A stretch of 42,622 nt of DNA from Streptomyces pseudogriseolus (lineage in GTDB: Bacteria > Actinomycetota > Actinomycetes > Streptomycetales > Streptomycetaceae). The position numbers and the translations under genes were made by a program. The notes below the pieces were generated by a model that was not told the origin of the DNA, did no database searches, and saw only the letters and a list, made by a program, of their open reading frames with translations. The stretch covers positions 1 through 42,622 of the forward strand of contig MUNG01000051.1 in NCBI GenBank assembly GCA_002154585.1. Reading direction: 5' to 3'. Positions 14,617 through 21,961 of this stretch are shown here, piece by piece; the first letter of the stretch is position 1; each line of letters begins with the position of its first letter.

Positions 14617-15102
14617 ATGCGCGTGTATCTCGGCTCCGACCATGCGGGCTACGAACTGAAGAACCACCTCGTCGAGTGGCTCAAGGAGGCGGGGCACGAA
14701 CCCGTCGACTGCGGCCCGCACCTCTACGACGCCCAGGACGACTACCCGCCGTTCTGCCTCCGCGCCGCGGAGCGGACCGCCGCGGACCCCGGCTCCCTCG
14801 GCATCGTGATCGGCGGCTCCGGCAACGGCGAGCAGATCGCCGCCAACAAGGTCAAGGGCGTACGGGCCGCCCTGGCGTGGAGCGAGCAGACCGCCGCGCT
14901 CGGCCGCGAGCACAACGACGCCAACGTGGTGGCCGTCGGTGCGCGCATGCACAGCCAGGACGAGGCGACGAAGTTCGTCGAGATCTTCCTCAACACCCCG
15001 TTCTCGGGTGACGAGCGGCACATCCGCCGGATCGACATGCTCTCCTCCTACGAGACCACCGGCGACCTCCCGCCGATCCCGGCGCACCACCCGCAGCAGT
15101 AA
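14617..15102 (+). CDS. rpiB: Ribose-5-phosphate isomerase B
   Basis: A 161-aa cytoplasmic isomerase interconverting ribose 5-phosphate and ribulose 5-phosphate in the pentose phosphate pathway. LacA/RpiB fold markers are present: G-S-D-H-A-G-Y-E-L-K at residues 6-15, the phosphate/active-site loop G-G-S-G-N-G-E-Q near 69-76, and H-N-D-A-N-V near 101. Length matches actinobacterial RpiB. There is no ribosome site before the ATG; a CACACT -10 box at the leaderless distance suggests a transcript starting at the ATG itself. It is followed after 37 bp by the DNA glycosylase gene, probably co-transcribed. The C-terminal tail I-P-A-H-H-P-Q-Q is a short extension with no known role. Confidence 0.95.
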   Translation: MRVYLGSDHAGYELKNHLVEWLKEAGHEPVDCGPHLYDAQDDYPPFCLRAAERTAADPGSLGIVIGGSGNGEQIAANKVKGVRAALAWSEQTAALGREHNDANVVAVGARMHSQDEATKFVEIFLNTPFSGDERHIRRIDMLSSYETTGDLPPIPAHHPQQ

Positions 15103-15139
15103 GGACCGGCAGCAGGCAGCGAAGCGAGCGAGGGGGACC

Positions 15140-15961
15140 GTGCCCGAGGGACACACCATCCACCGGCTGGCCGAGGACTACGCCCAGGCCTTCCGGGCGG
15201 ATCCCGCCCTGCGGGTCACCAGCCCCCAGGGCAAGTTCAGCGACGCCGCGGCCCTCCTCGACGGCACCCCGCTGCACACCACCGACGCCCACGGCAAGCA
15301 CCTCTTCCTGGGCTTCGGCGACCCCGGGCACCCGGAGTGGGTGCACATCCACCTCGGCCTGTTCGGCAAGGTCACCTTCGGTCCCGCCCCGGCGCCGCCG
15401 CCCACCGACACGGTGCGGCTGCGCCTGGCCGGTGCCACCGCGTACGTCGACCTGCGCGGCCCCACCACCTGCGCGCTGATCACGGAGCCCGAGAAGCGGG
15501 CGGTGCACGACCGGCTCGGCCCCGACCCGCTGCGGCCCGACGCCGACCCCGAGCGCGCGTACCGCAGGATCAGCCGCAGCCGTACGACGGTCGCCGCGCT
15601 CCTCATGGACCAGAAGGTCGTCGCCGGCGTGGGCAACGTCTACCGCGCCGAGGCGCTCTTCCGGCACGGCATCGACCCCTACCGCGCCGGCAAGGACCTC
15701 ACCCGCGCCGAGTGGGACGCCGTCTGGGACGACCTGGTGGCCCTGATGCGCGAGGGCGTCCGCGCCAACCGCATCGACACCGTCCGCCCCGAACACACCC
15801 CCGAGGCCATGGGCCGCCCGCCCCGCGTCGACGACCACGGCGGCGAGGTCTACGTCTACCGCCGCGCGAACCGCCCCTGCCACATCTGCGGCACCGACAT
15901 CCGCACGGCCCCCCTCGCCGCCCGCAACCTCTTCTGGTGCCCGACCTGCCAACGGGCCTGA
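15140..15961 (+). CDS. Fpg/Nei family DNA glycosylase (endonuclease VIII-like)
   Basis: A 273-aa bifunctional base-excision-repair glycosylase/AP lyase for oxidised bases. After removal of the initiator residue the N-terminus is P-E-G-H-T-I-H-R, with the catalytic N-terminal proline and following Glu. P-E-G rather than P-E-L places it nearer the Nei (oxidised pyrimidine) branch than MutM. The helix-two-turn-helix region V-V-A-G-V-G-N-V-Y-R-A-E is near residues 160-171. The C-terminal zinc finger has C247-x2-C250 and C267-x2-C270. The GTG at 15140 has GGGGGA upstream, 37 bp after rpiB. Substrate preference cannot be set from sequence alone. Confidence 0.93.
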   Translation: MPEGHTIHRLAEDYAQAFRADPALRVTSPQGKFSDAAALLDGTPLHTTDAHGKHLFLGFGDPGHPEWVHIHLGLFGKVTFGPAPAPPPTDTVRLRLAGATAYVDLRGPTTCALITEPEKRAVHDRLGPDPLRPDADPERAYRRISRSRTTVAALLMDQKVVAGVGNVYRAEALFRHGIDPYRAGKDLTRAEWDAVWDDLVALMREGVRANRIDTVRPEHTPEAMGRPPRVDDHGGEVYVYRRANRPCHICGTDIRTAPLAARNLFWCPTCQRA

Positions 15962-16303
15962 CCTCGGCCGACGTGCCGGGGCCTTTGCCCCTGACCGACG
16001 CGCCCAGGGCCCCGACCCGGCTCACGGGTCCGGGCAGGCCTCCCGACCCTGGCGGGCGTGCTCGGTCCCCTGACCCCGGCTGACATGCCGGGCCTCCGTC
16101 CCCGGCTCACGCGTCCAGGCCACCGAGACCTGGCCGGCGTGCCGGGGCTTCCGATCCGGCTCACGGGTCCAGGCCCATGCCTCCGCCGAAGTGTTGGAAC
16201 CCGCGGCCTCGGCCGACGCCATCAGGCCGCTGACCCCGGGCCCTGGCCCCGGCGCACGCGCCGGAACCGTGGCCCCGGACTTCGTCCGGCTGTCCGCCGC
16301 CGG
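15962..16303. repeat. Gene-free stretch with degenerate direct repeats
   Basis: 342 bp between the glycosylase stop and the acetyltransferase stop. The 19-bp word CCGGCTCACGGGTCCAGGC or a one-mismatch version occurs at 16017-16035, 16102-16120 and 16156-16174. The word TGCCGGGGCCT or near variants occurs at about 15974, 16085 and 16140. The minus frame through it encodes a repeating W-T-R-E-P peptide, which I take as a by-product. No clear gene or terminator seen. Confidence 0.6.
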
Positions 16304-17554
16304 TCAGAAGCCGTGGGGCAGCCACGGGGCCGGGTCGTTGGTGAACGCCGTCGACGCCTCGGCCAGCGCACCGGGGCGCAGTTCGCGTACCCGGCCGGCC
16401 GCCGCCAGTGCGGTCAGGCTCACCCCGCCCAGGTAGGCGGCGCCCAGTTCCCGGGCCGACAGGGCGAGGTCCGCGGGGTCGCGGGTGGGTTCGCAGGTCG
16501 CCCCCTTGGCGTCGCCGCTCAGCCGCCGGCGGCCCGCGTTCCACGGGCAGAAGGCGTCCTCCACCTCCAGCACCACGTCCACCGGCGTCCGGTACGTCCG
16601 CGCCGCGAGCGCCGCGCCCACCTCCACCGGCCGCACGTACAGCGCGTCCCGCAGCGCCGGACGGCAGCGCCGGACGTCCTTCACCAGGTACTGCCAGGCG
16701 TCGTCCACCGGGCGCCCCCGCACCCGCAGTGACGACGTCAGGTCCAGGTCGAACAGGAACCGCCACAGCGCCGCCCCCGCCGCCGGGTCCAGCGCCTCCA
16801 GGGCGCTCAGCGCCACCTCGCCCTCCGGCCCGCCCGGACCCCAGGACGGCTTCACCCGGAACCGCGCGTACCCCACCGTCGCGCCGTCCCGCTCGGCGAC
16901 CACGCACTGGAGCGGCGACGCCCCGCCCCGCGTGCTCTCCGGGTCGAGCAGCCCGAGCCGCTCCCAGCCGGGCCGGCGCGCGAGCATCCCGGGACGCCCC
17001 GGCACCAGCCGGGCGTAGACCGCCTCGCACGCGTCCAGCGCCTCGGCCGGGTCCGCGTACCGCAGGCGTACGCCGTCCGTACCGTCCGGAACCGTCAGAC
17101 CGGCGCGCACGGTGTCGATCTCCGCGTCCAGCTGGAAGGTGGCCGCTCCGTAGCCGAACCGGCCGTAGATCGCAGGCTCCGACGCCGTCAGCACCGCCAG
17201 CGGCTCGCCCCAGGACCGTATGTCGTCCAGCTGCCGGCGCATCATCGCCGTCAGCAGTCCGCGCCGCCGGTGCGTGGCGGCCACGCTCACCATCGTCACG
17301 CCCGCGGCCGGCACCGACGCCCCGCCGGGCACGGTCAGCCGGAAGGAGAAGGCGCCCGCCGACGCCACGCACCGGTCACCGTCCCAGGCGGCCAGGAAAC
17401 GGCCGAACTCCGTGAGATCACGCCACAGTTGACGCTCCTCCTCGGCCTCCGGCGGCCCGCCGAAGGCCCGCAGCAGGGTCCCGTACGCGCTGTCCCACTC
17501 GTCCGGCAGCAGACTGCGCAGCTCGGGCGCGTGGCCCGTGTGATCGTCGACCAT
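16304..17554 (-). CDS. GNAT N-acetyltransferase, Eis-like
   Basis: A 416-aa protein with the three-part Eis architecture: an N-terminal GNAT domain (acetyl-CoA loop V-A-A-T-H-R-R-R-G-L-L-T near residues 92-103), a second GNAT-like domain, and a C-terminal sterol-carrier-like domain. Two catalytic features of Eis are present: a Tyr in P-A-I-Y-G-R-F-G-Y-G near residue 130, and a C-terminal Phe whose carboxylate acts as base. Eis of M. tuberculosis acetylates aminoglycosides and a host phosphatase. The Streptomyces relatives are abundant and their substrates are mostly unknown, so no resistance role should be assumed. The ATG at 17554 has TAGGAG 6-7 nt upstream. Monocistronic and divergent from the phosphatase gene. 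Confidence 0.88.
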   Translation of the reverse strand: MVDDHTGHAPELRSLLPDEWDSAYGTLLRAFGGPPEAEEERQLWRDLTEFGRFLAAWDGDRCVASAGAFSFRLTVPGGASVPAAGVTMVSVAATHRRRGLLTAMMRRQLDDIRSWGEPLAVLTASEPAIYGRFGYGAATFQLDAEIDTVRAGLTVPDGTDGVRLRYADPAEALDACEAVYARLVPGRPGMLARRPGWERLGLLDPESTRGGASPLQCVVAERDGATVGYARFRVKPSWGPGGPEGEVALSALEALDPAAGAALWRFLFDLDLTSSLRVRGRPVDDAWQYLVKDVRRCRPALRDALYVRPVEVGAALAARTYRTPVDVVLEVEDAFCPWNAGRRRLSGDAKGATCEPTRDPADLALSARELGAAYLGGVSLTALAAAGRVRELRPGALAEASTAFTNDPAPWLPHGF

Positions 17555-17718
17555 GGCCCACTCCTACCAGGCTCCCGGGAATCGGTGCGAGGCAATTTCC
17601 GTTGCCGGGACCCGGGACGCCCCCGCGTGAAGTTCACTGTGAGTCCGGCCCCCGTCAGGGGGGACAAGCTGGACCTCCCGTGCCAAGCGGCCGGTTGGAT
17701 GGATAGGGTCCCGAACTG

Positions 17719-18897
17719 ATGGCAGCAGGACGAGAGCGGCGCGCGGCGGCCGAGACGTTCACGGCCCGGTTGAAGAAGCAGTGGCACCGGGCCCGCGTCG
17801 GCGTGCGCCGGGCCGCCGTCGACTACTTCCGCGGTGACGGCTCGGACTGGATCGCGCTCGCCGGTCTGCTCCTCACCGTCCCGCTGATCGCCGCCGGCAC
17901 CCTCGCCAACTCCGTGTGGTGCTCGCCCTCCGCGCTGTGCATCCCGATCGTCGCCGGCGGCCTGCTGCTGCGCCCGGCCAGCCTGCTCGGGCTGTACGCG
18001 GCGGCGGCCACCGCGCTGATCGTGGAGGCCGTGCAACTCGGCCCGTACACCGAGGGCGTGGCCCGGGTCACCCCCGGCGTGGTCCTGGTCGTCGCGGCCT
18101 GCGGCTTCTTCGGACTGCTCGTCGCCCAGTTCCGCAGCCGGGTCGGCGTGCCCTGGCGGCGCGGCGGCACCATGCTGTTCGACCTGCGCGAACGCATCCG
18201 CGTGCAGAGCAAGCTGCCCAAGCTGCCGACGGGCTGGCACCGGGAGATGGCGCTGCGCCCGGCGGGCGGCCAGTCCTTCTCCGGCGACTTCGTGGTCGCG
18301 GCCCGCACCAACGGCGGACGCACCCTGGAGGTCGTCCTCACCGACGTCTCCGGCAAGGGCATGGACGCCGGCTCCCGCGCCCTGCTGCTGTCCGGCGCCT
18401 TCGGCGGCCTCCTCGGCAGCCTCCCCCCGCACGACTTCCTCCCGGCCGCCAACGGCTACCTCCTCCGCCAGGACTGGGACGAGGGCTTCGCCACCTCCAT
18501 CCACCTGGTCCTCGACCTGGACTCCGGCGACTACGAGCTCTACTCCGCCGGGCACCCGCCGGGCCTCCAGCTCAGCGCGGGCAGCGGCCGCTGGGAGGAG
18601 AAGGCCGCCGACGGCCCCCTGCTGGGCGTGTACGACGGCGCCCAGTTCGACCCGGTGAAGGGCTCGCTGCGCCCCGGCGACGTGCTGATGCTGTTCACGG
18701 ACGGCCTGGTGGAGACCTCCGACCGGGACATGGTGGAGGGCATCGACCGGCTCACCGGCGAGGCCGACCGCTATGTCGCCGGCGGCTTCCACGGCGCCGC
18801 CTGGCACCTCATCGAGGCCGTCGCCAAGGACGTCAACGACGACCGGGCGCTGCTGCTGATCTGCCGCGAGGGCCCCACCGCGGCCGCGGCCCGCTGA
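17719..18897 (+). CDS. Membrane-anchored PP2C/SpoIIE-type serine phosphatase
   Basis: A 392-aa protein: a basic cytoplasmic start (about 45 residues), roughly three to four hydrophobic spans (about 48-140), then a PP2C-type phosphatase domain (about 170-385). Metal-site motifs are G-G-Q-S-F-S-G-D-F, L-T-D-V-S-G-K-G-M-D-A-G, L-F-T-D-G-L-V-E, and the closing N-D-D-R-A-L-L. The first motif has Q where many SpoIIE/RsbU proteins have D, but the key Asp in S-G-D-F is kept. Such phosphatases usually dephosphorylate anti-sigma-factor antagonists; no sigma or anti-sigma gene is adjacent. There is no ribosome site before the ATG; TAGGGT lies 9 nt upstream, so the leader is very short. The HD-hydrolase gene follows after 23 bp. 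Confidence 0.9.
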   Translation: MAAGRERRAAAETFTARLKKQWHRARVGVRRAAVDYFRGDGSDWIALAGLLLTVPLIAAGTLANSVWCSPSALCIPIVAGGLLLRPASLLGLYAAAATALIVEAVQLGPYTEGVARVTPGVVLVVAACGFFGLLVAQFRSRVGVPWRRGGTMLFDLRERIRVQSKLPKLPTGWHREMALRPAGGQSFSGDFVVAARTNGGRTLEVVLTDVSGKGMDAGSRALLLSGAFGGLLGSLPPHDFLPAANGYLLRQDWDEGFATSIHLVLDLDSGDYELYSAGHPPGLQLSAGSGRWEEKAADGPLLGVYDGAQFDPVKGSLRPGDVLMLFTDGLVETSDRDMVEGIDRLTGEADRYVAGGFHGAAWHLIEAVAKDVNDDRALLLICREGPTAAAAR

Positions 18898-18908
18898 CCG
18901 GCGCCGGG

Positions 18909-18914
18909 CACACT
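18909..18914 (+). promoter_or_regulatory. -10 element for leaderless HD gene
   Basis: CACACT followed by GGACGC and GTG at 18921; no Shine-Dalgarno. It lies in the 23-bp gap after the phosphatase gene, so this gene may have its own transcript. Confidence 0.4.
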
Positions 18915-18920
18915 GGACGC

Positions 18921-19382
18921 GTGAACCCGACACCGCTCATGGACCTGGCCGAGGTCGAGGCCACCGCCCGCGCCGCGCACGCCGGCCAGACCGACAAGGC
19001 CGGCCGCCCCTATGCCGAGCACCTGCGCGCGGTCGCCGACGGCGTACGGCTGCGCGGCGGCGACGACGAGCAGATCGCGGCGGCCTGGCTGCACGACGCC
19101 GTGGAGGACGACCGGCTCAGCCACGCCTGGCTGGAGGAGGCGGCGCTCACCCGGCGCACCAAGGACATCGTGCTCGCCGTGACCAAGCGGCCCGGCGAGC
19201 CGCCCGAGGACTACGCGGCCCGCGTCCTGGCCACCCCGGGCGCGCTGCTGGTGAAGGAGGCGGACCTGGCGCACAACGCCGACCCGGCCCGCCTCGCCGT
19301 CCTCGACGACGCCACCCGCACCCGGCTGACCGCCAAGTACGCGCGCATGCGCGCCCTGCTGGGCCTGGACGCGGGAAGCTAG
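18921..19382 (+). CDS. RelA/SpoT-like HD-domain phosphohydrolase (MESH1-like)
   Basis: A 153-aa single-domain HD protein. It has the order of motifs seen in the hydrolase half of RelA/SpoT and in MESH1: A-H-A-G-Q-T-D-K-A-G-R-P-Y-A-E-H (first His ligand region), A-A-W-L-H58-D59-A-V-E-D-D (metal HD pair), and K-E-A-D-L-A-H-N-A-D (matching K-x-A-D-x-x-H-N). Such enzymes remove pyrophosphate from (p)ppGpp or, in animals, phosphate from NADPH. No synthetase, TGS or ACT domain is present, so it is a stand-alone hydrolase. The GTG at 18921 sits at leaderless distance from CACACT; the ATG at 18939 is an alternative. The stop overlaps that of the convergent acyltransferase in a shared CTAG. Substrate is inferred from motifs only. 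Confidence 0.8.
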   Translation: MNPTPLMDLAEVEATARAAHAGQTDKAGRPYAEHLRAVADGVRLRGGDDEQIAAAWLHDAVEDDRLSHAWLEEAALTRRTKDIVLAVTKRPGEPPEDYAARVLATPGALLVKEADLAHNADPARLAVLDDATRTRLTAKYARMRALLGLDAGS

Positions 19383-20566
19383 ACCGAGACCTTCTCGCCG
19401 GGCGCCCGCACCCCGGCGGGCCGGTGCTGCTCACGGACCCGGGCCGCCTCGCCCGCGTCCCGCCGGAACGCCCAGTCCATGCGCGGCTCCACCACACAGC
19501 GCAGCGCCCGCTGCACCGGCCGGGTGCACAGCACCGTCACGGCGGCGGCCGCGAACACGGTCAGGCCGAGCACGCCGAGCGGCTCGTGCAGCGCGGGCAG
19601 GTCGTAGAAGTCGGTGTAGTTGCCCGCGCGCACCAGGAAGGCGTGCAGCAGATAGCCGTAGATGGTGCCCGCGCCGAGAGAGGTGAACCACATGCGGCGG
19701 CGCGGCACCCAGGCGAGGAAGCAGACGGTCATCACCAGCGAGCAGCCGAGCGTGGCCCACACCACGAGCGGGCCGGTCCACCAGGCCGTGCCCAACTCCT
19801 GCGCGGAGTCGCTGTGGTATAGCCAGCCGAGCCGCATGTACGGCATCGTCGCCCAGGCCGTGACCGCCGCCGCGACGAACACCGGCACGGACGCCACGCG
19901 CACCGAGCGGCGCTTGACCATCCGGAAGTGCTCGGGCCGCAGGGTCAGGCCCATGACGAAGAAGGGGAGGAACTGAAGCACCCGCTGGAGCTCCAGGTCG
20001 TCGCCGATCTGCGGGGACACCGAGCCGAGCGCGGCGAGCACCAGCGACACCGCGAGCGGGTGCCTGACCGCCTTCCACAGCGGCGTGGTGATCCGCCACA
20101 CGAACAGCGCGCAGAGGAACCACAGGTGGTAGGTGGGGTCCAGCAGCGTGATGCCGTGCTCCGGCTCGTCGTTGCCGTAGCGCTGGAAGAGGGAGTACGC
20201 CGTCTCGAAGACCACGTAGGGGACGACGACCCCGGTGACCAGCCGCTGCACGTGCCGGGGGCGCAGGTCGAAGCCGCGGGAGAAGTAGCCGGAGATGAGG
20301 ATGAACGCCGGCATGTGGAAGGTGTAGACGACGCGGTAGGCGGTCTCGACCGCGCCCTCGTCCAGCAGCTGCCCCCAGGCGTGGCCGACGGCCACCAGCA
20401 CGATCGCCAGGTACTTGGCGTTGTCGAAGAAGGCGTCGCGCTGTCTGCCTCCCGGCGCGGGCCGGGAGCCCTCCGGGGAGCGCGGGGCCGGCACTCCGTT
20501 CGCCGGCGTCTGCACCGGAGGGAGCGGCGTCCTGCTGTTGCCGTACGGTCGCTGCGAGTTCGTCAC
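19379..20566 (-). CDS. Membrane acyltransferase, acyltransferase-3 (OafA/WecH-like) family
   Basis: A 395-aa integral membrane protein with a Pro-rich cytoplasmic N-terminus (about 42 residues) and around ten transmembrane helices. Family markers are F-F-D-N-A-K-Y-L-A-I-V-L-V-A-V-G-H-A-W near residues 46-64 (catalytic His), the S-G-Y-F-S motif near 92, and Y-H-L-W-F-L near 146. These enzymes transfer acyl groups to sugars, lipids or cell-wall polymers across the membrane. The target is unknown. The GTG at 20566 has GGGAGGG 4-5 nt upstream. A good promoter (TTTACG-N18-TAGGGT) precedes it. It ends tail-to-tail with the HD gene, sharing a CTAG, so the 3' ends of the two mRNAs must overlap. Confidence 0.88.
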   Translation of the reverse strand: MTNSQRPYGNSRTPLPPVQTPANGVPAPRSPEGSRPAPGGRQRDAFFDNAKYLAIVLVAVGHAWGQLLDEGAVETAYRVVYTFHMPAFILISGYFSRGFDLRPRHVQRLVTGVVVPYVVFETAYSLFQRYGNDEPEHGITLLDPTYHLWFLCALFVWRITTPLWKAVRHPLAVSLVLAALGSVSPQIGDDLELQRVLQFLPFFVMGLTLRPEHFRMVKRRSVRVASVPVFVAAAVTAWATMPYMRLGWLYHSDSAQELGTAWWTGPLVVWATLGCSLVMTVCFLAWVPRRRMWFTSLGAGTIYGYLLHAFLVRAGNYTDFYDLPALHEPLGVLGLTVFAAAAVTVLCTRPVQRALRCVVEPRMDWAFRRDAGEAARVREQHRPAGVRAPGEKVSV

Positions 20567-20650
20567 TGGCCCTCCCGGCGGTGGAACGGGGAGGCGATCG
20601 GGGAGCTCGCTGCGCTTGCGGGGGACGAGGCAGCGTGGAACATCTCAGGC

Positions 20651-20680
20651 ACCCTAGCGTTGTCCTCGGGAATCCGTAAA
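20651..20680 (-). promoter_or_regulatory. Promoter of the acyltransferase gene
   Basis: On the minus strand, TTTACG (20680-20675), 18-nt spacer, TAGGGT (20656-20651). The 5' leader would be about 80 nt. Confidence 0.55.
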
Positions 20681-20763
20681 ACGCCCGACGTCATTCCTGG
20701 TTATCGCGTGATGCGTGCGTTCGAGTACCCGGAATCGGTAATACGCGCATGCCGTGGGCGTGA

Positions 20764-20798
20764 GGGGCAACACATGTGAAGGGATTCCGTGTTGCCCC
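20764..20798. terminator. Stem-loop in the spacer (terminator or RNA element)
   Basis: Perfect 10-bp inverted repeat GGGGCAACAC / GTGTTGCCCC with a 15-nt loop, extended by two more C on the right arm. No gene ends immediately before it on either strand, so it may instead belong to a small RNA. Confidence 0.4.
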
Positions 20799-21212
20799 CC
20801 ACATGCGCCCTTCTTGTCAGGGAAATTCCGGATCAATCCGGTCATGAGAGCGGTCGGCGACTCCGGTGACATGTCCGTTCCGCGGGTCGGAACACCGGCA
20901 AATTCGAATGCCCTGCGAACACGTTGTGAGGGTGCGGAGAAGAGGGCGTCCGCACGTCTCGCGTAAGTCACGCATAAGTCCTCGGAAAGCCCCCCGATTA
21001 CCCGCGCGGGTGTTTACTCGAAATGCCGTACGACAAACAGGCGTTGGAACTCCACGGCCGGTACGGCGGAGGCGCCGGCGCGGAACCGGGACGGACGATG
21101 TGTCAGCCGCCGGTTAGGGCGGGCGTGTTGGTGGCACGATGGTTCTGGCGGGGTGCGCGGGGATGCGTCGCCCGGGCCGGCGAAGCCGAACCGACCAAGG
21201 GTGTGATCAGTT

Positions 21213-21407
21213 GTGGCCATTTCACTGTCAGTGGTGCTGCTGTTGGCGATCATCCTGGTGGTGCTGCTGAGAGGTGGCTCCATCAAGGCCGGGCCGGCGA
21301 TCGTCGCCGTCCTCTTCGGCTTCTTCCTCGCCTCGACGGGCATGGCCGACGACATCCAGCGCTTCCTGGACTCGATAGCGGAGATGATCAACTCGATCAG
21401 CTTCTGA
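21213..21407 (+). CDS. Small two-span membrane protein
   Basis: A 64-aa protein with two hydrophobic segments (about residues 4-19 and 27-43) joined by a short basic loop R-G-G-S-I-K, and an amphipathic tail with acidic residues (A-D-D-I-Q-R-F-L-D-S-I-A-E-M-I). The G/C third-position pattern is strong. The GTG start at 21213 has AAGG about 13 nt upstream, a poor site. I do not recognise a named family; from memory similar short proteins are conserved near trigger factor in other streptomycetes. It is followed by a 44-bp perfect palindrome that should terminate its transcript. Function unknown. Confidence 0.75.
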   Translation: MAISLSVVLLLAIILVVLLRGGSIKAGPAIVAVLFGFFLASTGMADDIQRFLDSIAEMINSISF

Positions 21408-21436
21408 CCCCGCCCACGGCGGAGCCCCCACCGACA

Positions 21437-21480
21437 CGGCTGAGGGCCGGCCCGGAGATCTCCGGGCCGGCCCTCAGCCG
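21437..21480. terminator. 44-bp perfect palindrome, bidirectional terminator
   Basis: Two 22-bp arms meet with no spacer at the centre AGATCT. Outer bases are CGGCTGAGGGCCGG and its complement. It separates the rightward membrane-protein gene from the leftward tRNA-Gly gene, 6 bp from the tRNA 3' end. Confidence 0.88.
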
Positions 21481-21485
21481 TTCAG

Positions 21486-21556
21486 AGCGGGCGACGGGAA
21501 TCGAACCCGCGTAGCCAGTTTGGAAGACTGGGGCTCTACCATTGAGCTACGCCCGC
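21486..21556 (-). tRNA. tRNA-Gly (TCC)
   Basis: 71-nt cloverleaf on the minus strand. Acceptor stem GCGGGCG/CGCCCGC, D-arm G-C-T-C-A-A-T-G-G-T-A-G-A-G-C, anticodon stem CCAGT/ACTGG with loop CTTCCAA giving anticodon TCC, T-arm GCGGG-TTCGATT-CCCGT, discriminator T. The 3' CCA is not encoded. Standard length for glycine tRNA. Confidence 0.96.
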
Positions 21557-21721
21557 ACGGTGCGCGCCGCGCGTCCGTGACCGCGGCACCGAGAGGCATC
21601 GTAGCGGGTCGTACGCCCTCGCCGCACACCCCGTGCCCGGCCGGCCGCCGGGAGCCGCCCCGCGCGGGTAAAGGCGGCGGCCGTCGCGCCCGCGTGCATG
21701 TACCCTACGGATCGCACCAGA

Positions 21722-21798
21722 CGGGGTGTGGCGCAGCTTGGTAGCGCGTCCGCTTTGGGAGCGGAAGGCCGTGGGTTCAAATCCCGCCACCCCGACCA
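21722..21798 (+). tRNA. tRNA-Pro (TGG)
   Basis: 77-nt cloverleaf including an encoded 3' CCA. Acceptor stem CGGGGTG/CACCCCG, anticodon stem TCCGC/GCGGA with loop TTTGGGA giving anticodon TGG, T-arm with TTCAAAT. Divergent from the tRNA-Gly gene, 165 bp apart, and upstream of tig. Confidence 0.96.
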
Positions 21799-21827
21799 GC
21801 CACCTGCTCACCATCCGTGATCGCCTT

Positions 21828-21856
21828 TTGGGTGCCGCAGCCGCTGCCGTTACTAT
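21828..21856 (+). promoter_or_regulatory. Promoter of tig
   Basis: TTGGGT (21828-21833), 17-nt spacer, TACTAT (21851-21856). It lies 30 bp after the tRNA-Pro gene and gives a leader of about 100 nt before the tig GTG. Confidence 0.6.
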
Positions 21857-21961
21857 GCAAGCTGCACGCCCGTGTGTCTCTGAAGTCCTCCGGGCGGCGA
21901 ATCGGCCGGACCGCTCTGGTCCCGGCAGAACCCGAGAAGTCAGCCACAAGGAGACCGAACC

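Larger units (their letters stand above)
20567..21212. other. 646-bp gene-poor, lower-GC spacer with inverted repeats
   Basis: The base composition is visibly lower in GC than the flanking genes and no frame shows the usual G/C third positions. It contains a 10-bp inverted repeat GGGGCAACAC/GTGTTGCCCC at 20764-20798, CCGGAT-CA-ATCCGG at 20828-20841, GTTCCG-N5-CGGAAC at 20877-20893, and a near-direct repeat of GTAAGTC/ATAAGTC around 20962-20979. The promoter of the acyltransferase gene lies at its left end. A non-coding RNA or multi-site regulatory region is possible. Confidence 0.6.

Noticed and set aside
15962-16180. Regular repeats suggested a CRISPR array or a repeat protein on the minus strand.
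   Set aside because: Repeat units are imperfect, spacing varies (54 and 85 bp), there are only three copies and no cas genes.
16304-17554. Reading the Eis-like acetyltransferase as an aminoglycoside-resistance gene.
   Set aside because: Eis homologues are common in streptomycetes with unknown substrates, and no antibiotic cluster is nearby.
20654-20971. A possible 105-aa ORF on the minus strand in the lower-GC spacer.
   Set aside because: It lacks third-position G/C bias and a ribosome site, and it runs across the acyltransferase promoter and several inverted repeats.
20789-20995. Runs of six C in the spacer suggested the 6C small RNA.
   Set aside because: The runs are about 190 nt apart and one lies in a stem rather than in a loop; the 6C RNA has two adjacent C-loops.
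21486-21798. tRNA-Gly and tRNA-Pro genes as an integration site with a mobile element.
   Set aside because: No integrase gene, no partial tRNA duplicate and no foreign base composition nearby. pSAM2 uses a tRNA-Pro gene, but I cannot tell whether it is this one.
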